Of a stretch of 64,000 bases of DNA, positions 10,512 through 19,170 are shown piece after piece; the stretch's first letter is position 1, and each line of letters starts with the position of its first letter. Made by a program: the position numbers and the translations under genes. The notes under the pieces are model-generated. The model did no database searches, had not been told where the DNA came from, and worked only from the letters and a program-made list of their open reading frames with translations. The stretch is from Tigriopus japonicus (Eukaryota > Arthropoda > Copepoda > Harpacticoida > Harpacticidae): NCBI GenBank assembly GCA_010645155.1, contig CM021317.1, forward strand, positions 13,437,645 through 13,501,644, in the 5' to 3' direction.

Positions 10512-11120
10512 CTAACGAATATGTTGGGTGGCAAAAAAGCGAGCTAGAGAGGTAAGAAGAGGACAAAGGAATGGATGCTTTCTTTTTTTACACAAGCCAA
10601 TTGATGTGGATTCGCGGATTTCTGGTGGAAGGGCATTCCACAATTCTTTGGAGTGTACAAGGAAGGATATTTCTGAAACCAGGCTGAAACGTATATCCTG
10701 TCTTGTGGCACTTCTTGTTGTTCTATGGCCGGGTTGTGGGGGCGTGGGTAGCATCAGATCATGTAAAAGATGGTCCCGTAAATTCACTGCCTTCCAAGTT
10801 TCCAATAACATTGCCTTGGCACATGTCTCGTTGACGGACAAATATCCTAATCTTTTGTGTAGCTCTTCGATGCTCACCCTGTCGCGAAGTGCAACCCCGC
10901 TTAACTCCCCGAGAACGTTGTTCAGCCCAATCTGGACATCATGTTGGAGTTTCACAACAGGTTTATCATCCGACATTCGCACTTTAAAGAAGAGGGGCAG
11001 ATGGTAACGAATTTTAGACAAGATCAGCGAGTCCACTGCCACCTTTAGATGTTGCCTTGGTATTAGAGAAAGTTGTCCAAACTGATCTCCCAAATGACTG
11101 TCTTGAAGTACGAATTTCAA
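10512..11120 (-). pseudogene. LINE 3'-region ORF fragment inside the hAT element
   Basis: A 202-codon open minus-strand frame. It resembles the post-RT region of jockey/CR1-type LINEs: VDSLILSKIRYHLPLFF (thumb-like), a long helical stretch with LQHDVQIGLNNVL and RVSIEELHKRLGYLSV, then ELWNALPPEIRES near the end. The RT core with YxDD is missing. It is a different LINE family from the copies at 1797 and 3366. It is intact over 600 bp but truncated at both ends, and was probably carried or inserted into the composite hAT. Confidence 0.65.
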
Positions 11121-12121
11121 TTGACCTTGTTATAGGGAATACAAATTAATTTAAATAAATTAAAAGAAAACAAAATAATTATTGCCCTAAAAAATGACGC
11201 CTCTTTCTCTTTTCATATTACAGTAACCCTTCAATCAAACTATCAAAGCACAATTTGAAAATTTTGTTCAATGAAATTTATAGATTTACCTAAAATGACA
11301 ATATTGTAGATAAGGTTGTCCATTAGGATGTTTAACAATAAAGTGGAATAAAATGTCAAAACACTTATTTTTAATTATGTTTTATGGGGATTTTGAATAT
11401 AAAAAAAAATGTTTATGCATTAAGCAGAAGCATAAACTATTGATACTCAACATCAACTTGGGTCTTCAACGTAGTTGTCATTTCTTAATTGACTTCTCCA
11501 GCTCAAAAACACTGATAAACCATTTCAAGCCCATTAGTTTCCACAATGTCATAAACAGGGCCCGAAAAAACATTTGCTAAAAAGTGGCAAAATATTTTAT
11601 ACATATTTTCTTGAAAAAATGAAAAAACCAAAATATTTGGAAAAAGAGCCATATATTCATAAATATTTACTTTTGTTACAAAGCCATTTTTTGGCTAATT
11701 TGTGTGTACGCCAATCTATCAAATAAGCGTTTGGCAATTAAAATCTAATGAGTTGTTGTTGGAAGCACACTTGACACCAACCGGATTTAACAATATTATG
11801 TTCAATTTTCCCCAATTGATGCCACATTTTTTGCGAAGATGATGGCAGTTCTGGTTGTGAATGTTTAATTTTAGTTTAAATGCCTGTTTATTGATATTTT
11901 GATATCTTTGGTTTATTTTGGATTGACCCTTATCTGATTCACTCATTCATTTTGCTCAATTTTTGTGGCATTCTTTTTTTGGCTTTAATAATTCAAAAAG
12001 AAATATTTTTCCTCTAAACAACCAAAATATTAGAAAAATTGGGGAAGTATAATGAAAACCTACAATTCTGGACCCTAGTTGTCAGAACTTCCTAAGGGGG
12101 AAGTTATCAGATGCTTATCAG
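11121..12121. other. Interior of the composite hAT, no gene seen
   Basis: AT-rich filler between the LINE fragment and the nested hAT. Only chance frames of 75 codons or fewer. Confidence 0.4.
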
Positions 12122-12852
12122 TAGGGACGGGCAAATAGTGTAAAAAGAATTTTGGTAACATAAACGCATTTTTCTGCACTTTTGCACTTTTCACCTTTAT
12201 TTGCACTTTTTATTTACGTTTTTGGCCAAAATTGACAAAATGTTAAGAAAATGTGGTGGCTTTTGAAAGAATTTTTAGTTTTAAGATCAAATTTTGAACA
12301 AGTCGAAAAAGCTTGCATTTGCAATCAACCATTCTTAGCCCCTTGAAGAAATATGTGCATTTCAGACGCAAACCTCACACTTTTTTCACCATCTTGGCTT
12401 TAACTATGACATCCTGTTTACTCAGTTAAAGATTTGACAAAAGAATCCCATTGCATGCAACCAACAAATAGCAAACCTAAAGAAACTCATGTTATGGTTA
12501 TGGAAGGATCCACAAACAATATAGATTGCAGAATTAGGTTTGCTGCCTACAAAGATTGCTATTTCTAAAAAAGGCCGTTAAAAAACTTAAAATCATCAAG
12601 CTAAGGATACATAAATGTAGCAGTAACCCAAATCCACCCAAAGTCCAAATGCAAGTTATTTGCTCTTTTTTGACACTTGTTTGCTCTTTTTTACATTTAT
12701 TTGCTCTTTTTTCGACATTTATTTGCTCTTTTTTGACATTTATTTGCACTTTCAACATTTTTCTGCACTTTGTTTTGCACTTTTGGGCACATTTTTTTGC
12801 AACTTTTGGTAACTAAAAGGGTAAGATTATTTGCACTTTCTGCCCGTCCCTA
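12122..12852. mobile_element. 731-bp hAT element nested in the composite (family D)
   Basis: The left end TAGGGACGGGCAAATAG and the right end inverted CTGCCCGTCCCTA form TIRs. They are flanked by a perfect 8-bp TSD CTTATCAG (12114-12121 and 12853-12860). The interior has degenerate TTTGCACTTTT / TTTGCTCTTTT repeats on one strand (12665-12800), which produce a spurious Phe-rich frame. Non-autonomous. A left-end fragment of the same family lies at 21004-21110. Confidence 0.9.
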
Positions 12853-13224
12853 CTTATCAGAATTATTGGTGTCGGTGTCGTTATTGGTGTCAGTGTCGGA
12901 GTCGACACCATCGGTGTCGAAGAGAAACTTCGACACCGGTGTCGATGAGAGTGTCGGTGTCAACCTTCCGGTGTGTAATATCCCAATTTTATACAGTCCA
13001 CTTTCTCTTTCGTCTAACTGGCTTACCTGTATCGATGAACTTTAGTCAACAATAAAAAGGCAATTACAAAAGAACTTGTCAAGAGACGTGAGCGTCTTTA
13101 CGGTGTTGGTGTCGGTGTTGAGGTCAAAATTGCTGGTGTCACCCATCGCTACTGAAGGGTTTGGCGATCATTGGTTTCAGGGCTTGACCAACGTTTGGCC
13201 TCGTTGTTTCTGATGATAGGGTCG

Positions 13225-13512
13225 CAATGGATGAGTGTAATCGATGTAATCTAACGAATTCAGCTGGGGATTCTGGGGCCAAAATGGCTAGGGATGTGTC
13301 AGTGTTGAGATTATCCTGCCAAAAAACTAAATTTAAATTCTCGAGCGAAATTTGCATTCTTCATTTTGACAATCAATCGAAACAAGAACTTTTCCCTCAA
13401 GTAGCAAACCTAAGCTATGAAATGTCCGGACCTATTTCTGACCCATCTCTAGCCACTTTGGCCCCCAAATCCCCCGCTGAATTCGTCCGACTAAACTCAT
13501 CCATTGGGTTTG
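13225..13512. repeat. Inverted duplication of a coding-like segment
   Basis: The arm at 13225-13312 and the arm at 13432-13512 are inverted copies, sharing GCTGAATTCGT and TTTGGCCCC with flanks. Both read as S-LA-x-LAP-x-SPAEFVRL, on the minus strand in the left arm and the plus strand in the right arm. The 120-bp centre is AT-rich. TAGGGATG/CATCTCTA at the inner edges resembles hAT ends, but the flanks are inverted rather than duplicated, so it is not a simple insertion. Confidence 0.7.
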
Positions 13513-13910
13513 GAGCACTGGCGACGCCGATTTTCCTGTGTCGCAGGATCTGATTCGTGCAAGGTGTCCCGCGACGATACACAAGCCTTCCATTTAAGCC
13601 TTACGTTATGTGTCTTAGAATCCGGACGGGCCCCGGCGGTCGCAATAAAAGCAATCTGATTTAGTTGAGCAGGGAAGAGGAGATCAGATGTCGGAACTGA
13701 TGGATCACCTTTTGCTTTTCTGGTTGAACCCCTGCCCTTTGATGGAGGGCCTTTCCCTTTGGCAAGATTAGACGCAGAACGCCCTTTGCCCGCCCGGCGG
13801 CTGCCGGGTGGGATTGGTTTGCGAATTGATTGGCAAAGGACACATCGTTTTGTCGATCCCAAGAGCGAAAGGGAGACAAGTTCTCGGGCTAAAGCCCTCG
13901 AACTTGCCAC
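13497..13910 (-). CDS. Hypothetical basic protein frame, possibly retroelement ORF1
   Basis: A 137-codon minus-strand frame in locally GC-rich DNA, strongly basic (GKGRSASNLAKGKG, STRKAKGD) with a C-terminal RRRQCSKPNG. No domain is recognised. The basic, Pro/Ser-rich composition would suit an ORF1/Gag linker or a nuclear protein. There is no signal peptide or clear upstream exon. The opposite strand is also open in part (13759-13998), which lowers confidence. It lies beside the split ORF on the same strand and could belong to the same unit. Confidence 0.3.
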   Translation of the reverse strand: MASSRALARELVSLSLLGSTKRCVLCQSIRKPIPPGSRRAGKGRSASNLAKGKGPPSKGRGSTRKAKGDPSVPTSDLLFPAQLNQIAFIATAGARPDSKTHNVRLKWKACVSSRDTLHESDPATQENRRRQCSKPNG

Positions 13911-14490
13911 CCTGCAGCCGAACTCTCGAGCAAGGCAAGATTTTCTAATCCTTCGATTTCTCGATTCCCATATTCTAAGGATTCACACATTTTCATGAAA
14001 TGTGCAGCCAAATTCATCTTCCTCTGAAATCCATTGACATGATAACTTCACCTGTCTGGAATATTTGTTACGCAAATAGATGTCAAATAACGGATTCAGT
14101 TAAGGCAAGGTGTACCTGTTAAAAGAATCAAAATAACACTTGCAGTCTCTAGCCATTTTTTTTTCTACAGTTTGACCTGCCTGCAGCCTTTCACTGCATT
14201 GACCATGAAGTCCTGATCAACAAACTTGAGATACCGGGTGCAGAATAGAGCTGCAGTGCTAAAAGATTGAAAAATTAAGTTGATTCAATTAGCAAATCTT
14301 ACCATTCAGCCACTTAGCTTGGCCATCCATTGTTGTAGGTTTTATCAAAGAGTAAAAACTATTTGCTCCTTTCACAAGGTCATTTAAGGGTGGAGAGATT
14401 TCTTCCTGCAATTCTCAACACCAAAGAAATGTTATTAGAATGTCCATCTAAACTTCCAAAAACAGGTCTTTTCCAAAATACTTTGAATTC
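13911..14490. other. Intergenic, nothing recognised
   Basis: AT-rich; no family signature seen. Confidence 0.4.
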
Positions 14491-14492
14491 AG

Positions 14493-14772
14493 GAGGTCGG
14501 ATTTTTTCGGATTGCATGGCAAATTTTCGGATTAGGATTCGTTCGGATTGAGCCACAATTTTTTGGGTTCGAATTCGTTCGGATTGAGCATCAAATTTTG
14601 GGATTCGGATTCGTTCGGAATTAGCATCAAATTTTCGGATTCGGATTCGTTCGGATTGAGCGGCAAATTTTCGGTTTCGGATTCGTTCGGATTGAGCGGC
14701 AAATTTTCGGATTCGGATTCGTTCGGATTAAGCAGCAAATTTTCGGATTAGGATTCTTTCGGATTATGAAAA
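14493..14772. repeat. 36-bp tandem repeat, about seven copies
   Basis: GTTCGGATTGAGC recurs at 14541, 14577, 14613, 14649, 14685 and 14721, an exact 36-bp spacing, with degenerate copies at both edges. The period is 12 codons, so both strands show long repetitive frames (minus strand LNPNESESENLP). No start context or neighbours support a real protein. The right flank GATCCGATGCACAGCTCTAG looks like a hAT-type end, so this may be the body of a decayed element. Confidence 0.9.
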
Positions 14773-14945
14773 TTTAGTTTGGATTAGATTTGGAGGACCT
14801 TTCGGATCCGATGCACAGCTCTAGTGCAGACAGAATAAGTCCTGCCGCTGGCCTTTTAGAATTGATATCTCTGGTTCTAGGTTGTACAGGCAAGATTTGA
14901 AATATTATGCTGGACTGTGTGACCTTAATGCGTAATAGTTTTGAA
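14773..14945. other. Short spacer
   Basis: Possible element end at 14800-14825; otherwise nothing. Confidence 0.3.
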
Positions 14946-14949
14946 AAAA

Positions 14950-15960
14950 GTTTGAAAAAAAATTCTGCTCAATCACAATGCCGGCAATAAGGAGCGCGAT
15001 CTAAATTCTTCTTGACGCGTTCATTCCAAATTTGGGGATCGCCAAGAGGGTCGGCGTCATCGTGCGGACCGTGGAGAGAGTCAAGAACTGCAGGGACAAT
15101 GGTGACACCCTTTCTGACAAACCCAGATCTGGTCGGCCCACCAAGGTAAATGTTAACATCATCTTGAACAATGCCAAGACCTTTCAAAACATCCCCATCT
15201 CGGCCATTGCCAAATCACAGGGCCTCCACAAATCCACTGTCGGCAAGGTCTTGAAGAAATTGGGAATAAAAAGCCTCAGGAAAATAGCCAGGCCACTTCT
15301 TTCACAAAAACAGTCTGACACTAGGCTTGAGAGGGCCTCCAAGCTCCTCAACAACATCAAGAACAACCCACGGCATGTGATCATTTTCTCAGATGGAAAG
15401 ACATTCACGGTGGACCCATTTACAACTGACAGAAAAACCCAGTCTTTCCCTTCCCAAGCACCCCTGTGGATCACTCCAGTCGTTATGTGACCACCACCAT
15501 GACTTCCATCATGATGTCGGGTCTCGTCGCATCCAATGGGATGAAGATTGGCCCATTCTGGTTCCGAACTGGCTACAGGTTGAATGAGGCCGACTACCTG
15601 GACACCCTTGATTGCCTCCATTGACTATTAGGCCAATGTGTTGTTCCAGCAGGCCGACGCACCAACGCACACTTGCATCATTGTGCAGGAGTGACTTGGG
15701 GATTATCTCACATTTTGGCCACAGGACTTCTTTTCGCCACAATCTTGAAACTTTAATCTGCTAGACTACTCAGTCTAGGCGCACATAGAAGCCCAGACCT
15801 GGAAGGTCCACCATGCCAATGTAAAGAATCTCAAGAAGTCTGTGGATGAGGCCTGGCCCTCCATGCCTACCAATTACATCGTCACCACTTGTAAAGCTTC
15901 CAGGTCCAGGCTGGAGAGGGCTATTGCTCCAGAGGGGGGCTACATTAATCAAATCTTATA
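14950..15960 (+). pseudogene. Decayed Tc1/mariner transposase
   Basis: Plus-strand relic of a mariner-superfamily transposase. The best frame (15032-15490) shows a helix-turn-helix region with RSGRPTK and KVLKKLGIKSLRK. The first catalytic block follows as IIFSDGKTFTVD, where the usual Glu after Asp is Gly. After a frameshift near 15490 come GLVASNGMKIGPFWF, QQADAPTH (second Asp), a stop-ridden stretch with LLDYSV, and a C-terminal tail ending near 15960. At least five stops and one shift show long inactivity. It is more diverged than the copy at 6569-7570. TIRs were not found. Confidence 0.8.
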
Positions 15961-16460
15961 AAGTAATCATTAACATGTGTCATTCAACCAAAACATGCAT
16001 TAAAAATTCAAAAAAATGCATCATTATTCTCATCTATAAATTTTCCAAATTATTGCGACAGGACTTTTTCTACCCCCGGTAACTGGGTTTAGACAAATGA
16101 CGAGAAAATGTAGGATGTCGTTCCTCAGTCGGTCGAGTCCATCACGTTGCCAGTTGACGTGATTTCAGAGGTCATGATTCGCAAAGTGTGATCACTCCAA
16201 AAATTAGTACTTTCCCCCTTGTTTTTTTCACATACACCAGACTTCCAAGTGTGGCTGCTGAAACACTTGAGAGGAGAATAAACAGGGATGTGCCAATAAT
16301 ATGGTGGAAGTAGTGGGAGGAAATAACCCCGTGCAACTCAAGGAAAATTTCAATAAGGTGAGCGCCATCACTCTGGAGTGTGGACTGTATCATTTCTTAA
16401 AGTGATATAATTAGCATTGAGAGTGTTTTGTTATTCTTGTTGCACAAAACTCAAGCTTAT
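15961..16460. other. Intergenic, nothing recognised
   Basis: AT-rich; no repeat partner noticed within the window. Confidence 0.4.
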
Positions 16461-16712
16461 CTTGAGATGTAACTTGAAGACTTTCTAATTGTCAAAGTTT
16501 TGATTCAGATTGGCTTTTCACAATCTAACAAAATATTATCTAAAATCTGAGGCAATGCTGAGTTTCAAGCACTTATTTTCCAGCTTGTCATTAAAGTAAA
16601 AAAAAATGTAACCACCCTTTTTAAAAGCTCTAACTTTCTACGACTATTGAAATCGATTACAAAATACAGTACGTGGATAAAGGAAATTGTTAGAGTTAAG
16701 GCCAAGCTCAAG

Positions 16713-16718
16713 TTTATT
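16713..16718 (-). terminator. Poly(A) signal of glycine-rich gene 1
   Basis: AATAAA on the minus strand, about 40 nt after the TAG stop at 16757-16759. The same spacing is kept in gene 2. Confidence 0.75.
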
Positions 16719-16756
16719 TCTTTTTCTTCTTAGTTCCTACATGACACAGTTTTTGG

Positions 16757-17250
16757 CTAATAATATCCCTTATAGCCACCACTACTGTATCCACCGCCAT
16801 TGTATCCACCGCCACCACCCGAGTGACCACCGCCAGAATAGCCTCCATTGTAACCACCTCCACCATTGTAGCCACCACCACCATTATAGCCACCACCACC
16901 ATTATAGCCGCCACCACCATTATAGCCGCCACCACCATTATAGCCGCCACCACCACCGCCAGACGAATAACCACCATTGTAACCACCACCTCCGCCTCCG
17001 CCTCCATGAGAGTAGCCTCCACTATAGCCACCTCCACTATAGCCTTTGGAATATCCACCCCCACCCCCACCATAGTAACGACCTCCACGATCCAAAGATT
17101 CGCCTTGAGGATTGGTCAATGTTTTGGCATGCCCCAAAGCTAAAAGGGATTGAAAGATGTTAATATTAGAAAGATGATTGACTTTCTAGACCTTCAAAAC
17201 AATTTATTACTGGCAATGAAGAGGGTTGAATAAATGATTGAAAGCTTCAT
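16757..17250 (-). CDS. Secreted glycine-rich protein, paralogue 1
   Basis: Two exons, 17250-17211 and 17139-16757, joined over a 71-bp GT-AG intron (17210-17140), give 140 residues. Exon 1 begins ATG at 17250 and codes most of a signal peptide; the joined N-terminus reads MKLSIIYSTLFIATLGHA, with probable cleavage after GHA. The mature part starts KTLTN, has a short acidic/Arg linker (ESLDRGGRYY) and then low-complexity GGGGYN, GGYSGG and YSHGGGG repeats, including five tandem GGGGYN units, ending YKGYY. Such secreted Gly/Tyr-rich proteins in arthropods include cuticle components and Gly-rich antimicrobial peptides; the sequence does not decide which. TATA box and poly(A) signal are in place. 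The His/Thr-rich frame on the opposite strand is an artefact of the repeats. Confidence 0.85.
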
Positions 17251-17273
17251 GATGGGAGGTCTGAATGCAAGAT

Positions 17274-17310
17274 GGCACTGGCTAAGATTAACCATCATTT
17301 CCTTTTTATA
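17274..17310 (-). promoter_or_regulatory. Core promoter of glycine-rich gene 1
   Basis: TATAAAAA (17310-17303), followed about 25-30 nt downstream by GCCAGTGCC (17282-17274), a CAGT-type initiator. The start codon is about 30 nt further on. The arrangement is identical in paralogue 2. Confidence 0.7.
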
Positions 17311-17395
17311 GCCGGTATTTTGATTTGTACAGATGGCTGAGATATCTGTTCCACAAATATAGGATGGTCCAAAAGTTCTTGTTGCAGCCAAAACG

Positions 17396-17751
17396 CCACA
17401 AGGAATTGTAAAATAAAATATTCATTAACGTTACAGCATAAAATAAACATTTACAAGATATTTAATCTACCAGTGAGTTACTGTTGTCAAATAACCCTTG
17501 AATAATAGTAGGTTGATCAGGAATAGTATTTGAAATTTTGTCCAATCCTGCATTAAATGCTGAGGATCAGATCCTTCATATTCCCAACGAAGATTTATGG
17601 ACAAAAGATTTGTATTTGCATAAGAGCCACTCAAAAACACAATGTGTATGGAAGAGTATTGGCAAGTGATAAGGGAAAAAAAAACAATAAAACGCTTACA
17701 AAAACCACAAAATCACACTTCCATAGTCCAGGTAAGAAGGAAGAAGACAAT
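17396..17751. other. Intergenic, nothing recognised
   Basis: AT-rich. A 77-codon lysine-rich plus frame (17557-17790) runs into the hairpin and is judged chance. Confidence 0.35.
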
Positions 17752-17885
17752 AAAGATAATGTGGTGAATATAAAATTAGTAGTAAGATAAATTGATAAAA
17801 AGGAGTGCACGTGATAAGTATTCAACGAGCACTCCTTTTTTTCAATTTATCTTACTACTAATTTTATATTCACCACATTATCTTT
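17752..17885. repeat. Long near-perfect hairpin (57-bp arms)
   Basis: The left arm 17752-17808 (AAAGATAATGTGG...GGAGTGC) and right arm 17829-17885 are reverse complements with only slight mismatch around the poly-A/T run. The loop is 20 bp. The structure is compact enough to be a fold-back MITE or a stem-loop precursor. No TSD is obvious. Confidence 0.9.
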
Positions 17886-17888
17886 GTT

Positions 17889-18000
17889 TTGTCAGCAACC
17901 TTTATGTTACCATTCCTAATTTTTATTTCACGTTACCCAAAAAATACTCGAGCAAAAATCGCGCTCAAATTCATTTTTCTAGAATCATTCTTTAGCCCTC
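17889..18000 (+). repeat. Inverted repeat arm, left (partner 19055-19170)
   Basis: TATGTTACCATTCC, TTTCACGTTACCC and AGAATCATTCTTTAGCCCTC here reappear inverted at 19055-19170 over about 110 bp. The arms enclose about 1 kb holding a LINE fragment. Confidence 0.85.
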
Positions 18001-18184
18001 TATTTTCAAAATCCTGCAATGCTTCTGCCCTTGAAAAAATGCTAATTTTCAGAAATTAGCATCGAAAAATGCTAGTTGGCCATCCGGATTCTAGGCCACA
18101 CAAATCTAGGGCTTGTAGATCGTTGCGGGACAGTTTGTACGAATCAGATCCTGTGACAAAGATTGAACAATGAATGAGTCTGAC

Positions 18185-18765
18185 AGAAAAGAGAGGAGCA
18201 CTTCATTGTTCAAACTAGCGAACTCAATTCCTTGGGATTTGGAGGTGCTCCCACAGCACATGTAAAACCTCTACGATTACTACAACTAACCTTAAATCCT
18301 GGGTTAGGACAGAGCCCATGAATGCTCTTGAAAACATACAGTATCAGATACCTTTCATACTTCTCTGAGTTCTGGAGAGCCGTAACTTTTGGAGTCTCTC
18401 ACAATATTAGAGCTCTTCCATTCCTGTGATGTGCCTACTGAAACATCTTGGGACCTACTGGACCTTTTGCAAACCTGCCAAAATCATCGGAGCCAAGATC
18501 TAGATGAGGCTGAACAATCAACTAGCCAGTATAAGCTAATTTCAAATAAGAGGGAGACTTGACATGATCCAAGTACCAAAAACAGGGGCAAGAATCAGTG
18601 AGCATTTCATCAGAAACTGAGATGAGCATTTCATCAGAAACTGAGATGTCACACAATCAGGTCCACCAGAACCAGAGAGCTTTAAGTTCTTGCTGGCCTC
18701 TAAAACATCTTGCTCTGTAACTACCAAGTCACCTGATCAATTATCCTGACTATCAATGCCAGTCC
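18185..18765 (-). pseudogene. LINE fragment, same family as 3366-4853, internally deleted
   Basis: On the minus strand 18765-18545 matches the RT N-terminal block (VVTEQDVLEASKNLKLS, then DCVTSQFLMKCS). It then jumps to the C-terminal region (18540-18185) equivalent to about 4395-4770 of the longer copy, so roughly 0.9 kb of RT core is missing. A 24-bp direct duplication (GAGCATTTCATCAGAAACTG) sits at 18599-18645. Stops throughout. Confidence 0.85.
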
Positions 18766-19054
18766 CATCAACAACATTACTAGATTCGTGGCATGCTTTT
18801 CCTAAAATAAAATTTTGGTTTCTGCAGGGACCAAACCATGCTGTTACGATACATAATACTTGCTTGTTATCTGCCCTTAAATTATTGGGAAGTTGTGATA
18901 ATCGTCACGCAATCAAATTAAAAGATGAAGTGGACGTTTTTCTTTGACAAGTACAGTTTACTTGGAATATGTACATTTAGTGATGATTCAGTCATGCTTA
19001 TTCAGATTACGTAATACAAGCTTTCAGTCAGAAACAAGACTGGTAGGAAACTCG

Positions 19055-19170
19055 TAAAAAGAGGGCTAAAGAATGATTCAAAAAAATTGAATTTGAGCGC
19101 CAATTTTGCTTGAGTATTTTTTGGGTAACGTGAAATAAAAATCAGGAATGGTAACATAAAGGTTGATGGA
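19055..19170 (-). repeat. Inverted repeat arm, right (partner 17889-18000)
   Basis: Reverse complement of 17889-18000, including GAGGGCTAAAGAATGATTC and GGGTAACGTGAAATAAAAAT. Confidence 0.85.

Larger units (their letters stand above)
10155..13151. mobile_element. About 3-kb composite hAT element (family A ends)
   Basis: Starts TAGAGGTGGGCAAG and ends CACCCATCGCTA, flanked by a perfect 8-bp TSD CTGAAGGG (10147-10154, 13152-13159). The left 250 bp and right 290 bp match the 538-bp MITE at 1010-1547: GGTGTCG-rich ends and a shared CTCTCTCCAATTTA block. The middle holds about 2.4 kb absent from the short MITE, with a LINE fragment (10512-11120) and a nested hAT (12122-12852). No hAT transposase was found. 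Confidence 0.85.
9274..13312 (-). pseudogene. Minus-strand ORF split by two hAT insertions
   Basis: Coding-like minus-strand segments are 13152-13312, 10116-10146 and 9274-9504. If the two hAT elements (10155-13151 and 9513-10115) and one copy of each 8-bp TSD are ignored, the frame runs without a stop through all three segments to TAA at 9274-9276. The C-terminal part is basic (KRKRKSLLTRRSRF) and then contains LQLIAGWVGQRNQPMSAELV. The N-terminal part has LAPESPAEFVRL. I do not recognise the protein; it may be a host gene or an older element's ORF. Continuity across two independent insertions is the reason for calling it. Confidence 0.55.
16465..17395 (-). repeat. Segmental duplication, copy 1 (glycine-rich gene unit)
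   Basis: The gene, its 3' flank (for example TTCAGATTGGCTTTTC and CTAACAAAATATTATCTAAA) and its promoter match 23120-24175 in the same orientation. The second copy has an extra 190 bp downstream of the gene (about 23330-23520). This is a dispersed direct duplication about 6.8 kb apart. Confidence 0.9.

Noticed and set aside
12556..12816. 86-codon Phe/Cys-rich plus frame
   Set aside because: Made by the TTTGCTCTTTT repeats within hAT family D.
16687..17163. 158-codon His/Ser-rich and Thr-rich plus-strand frames
   Set aside because: They are antisense readings of the glycine-rich repeats. The minus strand has signal peptide, splice sites, TATA and poly(A) signal.
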